Source: Polysphondylium violaceum (taxonomy: Eukaryota; Evosea; Eumycetozoa; Dictyosteliales; Dictyosteliaceae). From it: DNA of 20,249 nt. The number at the start of each line of letters is the position of its first letter. The stretch's first letter is position 1. Location of the stretch: positions 1-20,249 of the forward strand of contig AJWJ01000442.1 in NCBI GenBank assembly GCA_000277445.1. Direction: 5' to 3'. This document shows, piece by piece, positions 18,495 to 20,249 of this stretch. Made by a program: the position numbers and the translations under genes. The notes below the pieces were generated by a model, which was not told where the DNA came from, made no database searches, and saw only the letters and a program-made list of their open reading frames with translations.

Positions 18495-20249
18495 TTTCTA
18501 TATTCTTGCGATACTGCTGGTTCTTTTGTTGTTATAGTTGTTGTTCCTTGTTGATGCTAATGCCTTGTGAGGGGATTACACCTACACTCCTGACACTATT
18601 GTTGTGTGTTGGTATTTAAATTGCTGTGTGTTGTTATTGTTTTTGTGTGTTTATCGAATACTATATGGTACGTTTAATTTCTAGGGTGGTTTGTGAGGCG
18701 CGTCCTCTATTTTTTTTAATGGTGTTAAAAAAAAACACACACACAAAAAATATCGAATCTGAGGATAAAATCTCTCCTTTGTAAAGAATCAGAGATTTGA
18801 TAGGATTTTTTAGAGGTTTTTCAAAAAAAGTTTTTTGATAGGTTTGATTTTTTTTCAAATTTCTTTTTTTTTTTTTTTTGTTTTTTGTTTTTTTTTTTTT
18901 TTTTGTTGTAGAAAGCTAATTTGGATGTCAAAAGTTGCGTGGAGGCTTTTTTTAGCGTATGGATACTGTGTGCACGTGGGGAATGTGGAGAGGATATTAA
19001 TATAGTACAAAGATATGGTAATGATTAGTATTTAGCACTCTATTTATTTTTATCATATGATGATTTGATATATATTGGTGTTCACAACAAGAACAAAACA
19101 TCAAAACACACACACAAAGAGAGAAAAAAAAAATTGAATTAAATAAAAAAAAAAAAAAACCAAATCAAGAATATGTATTCACACTCTTTGATGATATGTT
19201 TTGAGTGAGGTGGTGGGGGTACGTTTTTATCTATTTAAACAGAATGAAACTATCTTTCTATTAAAGAAAAAAAAAAATTTCCTCTTTTTTGTTTTTGAGA
19301 ATCTTTTAAAATATACAGTGAATAATTATGACTTGTTGGATGAATACATTTTTATTCAATGGGATTTTCGCTATTATTATTTTTAAGAATCCAATTTCGA
19401 CATAAAAATTAACTACATGCAGATGAGGTTTTTTCAACTACTATTGTCATTGTTGTAGTTGGTTTCTTTTTAAACTAGGATATCACCCTCTTTCCCCAAA
19501 AACACAATGATTTTGTGAAGACAAATTAATTAAAAAAAAAAAAAGTATGATGTACCCAAAATAGTAGGATATTTAATAAATTTAGATCTTTTTTGTAGTA
19601 ACAAGTATCCCAAAGTAAAGGGGTTTTCCGAAATGGGTAGGGTAGGGTGTAGTGTGGAGGGATGAAGTGGGATGAATGCAGTGTCATATGTTCCAAATGA
19701 TCATGTGATCATTTTTGAATGATGAATAATGGTGTGTGATTTACTATTTCTACTATTCATAAAACAACTTTAAAGTACCAACACTAATATATACTTTGCT
19801 GTGTGATAAAAGTAATAAAAGACATATCTTACCCTTCTTGGAGCCAAAGAAGAAGTAAAGTTTGGAGACTAAAATAAATTAATTTTAACAACAAGAGTAG
19901 GAATAAATAATAATAAATAATATTAATAAGACACAAATGAGATAGGTATCAAAAACAGAACATTAATTAAAAATAAATGATTGACACGATCCTATTCCCA
20001 TCCAACCTCACTTTTATCAATCCCCACCAGCATAAATTTTTTTTTAAAATAAATTTAATTTTACCCCCATCATCAACACCACATTACCCCTCTCTCTCTT
20101 CCTTTTTCACTCTCCATATAATTGTTTTTGTACAATATATTAGTTTTATATCCTTGTGTTGAGAGTTGTAGTAGAGATGAAATAATAAAAATTTAAAATT
20201 AAAAAGTAAAGTGGTGATAAAGTGGGGGGGGGGAAAGTATGTTTTTGGG
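18495..20249. other. Long non-coding flank, no gene supported
   Basis: About 1.75 kb without a supported gene. The part next to the Q/N-rich gene (18495-18660) is probably its leader and promoter. There are heavy T tracts at 18850-18905 and A tracts at 19126-19160. A perfect inverted repeat lies at 19695-19714. One 36-base segment bounded by splice-like sites (19833-19868, minus) might be an orphan exon of a gene extending off the window. No tRNA or other RNA gene was recognised. Confidence 0.5.
19695..19714. repeat. Perfect 9-base inverted repeat
   Basis: AAATGATCA and TGATCATTT flank a TG centre, and each arm contains the palindrome TGATCA. It could be a binding site for a dimeric factor or a cruciform. 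Confidence 0.7.

Noticed and set aside
17135-18554. Plus-strand Val/Leu-rich frames opposite the Q/N-rich gene
   Set aside because: They are the complements of CAA/CAG repeats (GTT, TTG, TGT) and have no natural protein composition.
18661-18858. Small minus-strand frame (MKKNQTYQKTFFEKP...)
   Set aside because: Low-complexity Lys/Phe content from A/T tracts, with no splice partners or recognisable domain.

Overview
This window is nuclear DNA of a dictyostelid social amoeba (Dictyostelium/Polysphondylium/Cavenderia group). Spacers are very AT-rich with long A/T homopolymers. Genes are compact and carry short introns (66-132 bases, GTA/GTAA...AG). One gene is full of poly-Gln and poly-Asn runs. 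Conserved proteins are eukaryotic (26S proteasome ATPase Rpt1, UBA5, SDHAF2, a TMEM181-like protein). The species cannot be fixed from the sequence alone.

Layout. On the minus strand at the left are a two-exon DUF167 (C15orf40/YggU-like) gene (535-1051) and an unrecognised small two-exon gene (1323-1803). A block of plus-strand genes follows: psmC2/Rpt1 in five exons (2464-4094); a multi-pass membrane protein whose frame holds two UGA codons and which has a good SECIS-like hairpin in its 3' UTR, read here as a selenoprotein (4690-5500, SECIS 5761-5830); sdhaf2 (6063-6464); and two adjacent paralogues encoding secreted proteins made of mannose-6-phosphate-receptor-homology (MRH) domains, four in the first (6684-8743) and two in the second (9121-10222). 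A decayed coding-like stretch on the minus strand (about 10355-10817) separates these from a minus-strand block: uba5 (10962-12173), an unrecognised 330-residue gene (12439-13497), a multi-exon TMEM181-like membrane protein (13851-15881) and a large Q/N-rich protein (16164-18494). The last 1.75 kb holds no gene I can support, apart from one candidate orphan exon.

The genes do not form one pathway. Several concern protein quality control and the secretory route: proteasome, UFM1 activation, MRH lectins and TMEM181. sdhaf2 is mitochondrial, and the DUF167 protein may be.

The main discovery candidate is the selenoprotein. Both UGA codons lie in a frame that is otherwise open from ATG to TAA. 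The second UGA is split by an intron (T|GA). The 3' UTR carries a form-II-like SECIS with the non-canonical quartet, an unpaired AAAA placed 11 bases above it, and a small apical helix. Second is the pair of MRH-only secreted proteins, which keep most of the Gln/Arg/Glu/Tyr sugar-binding pattern.
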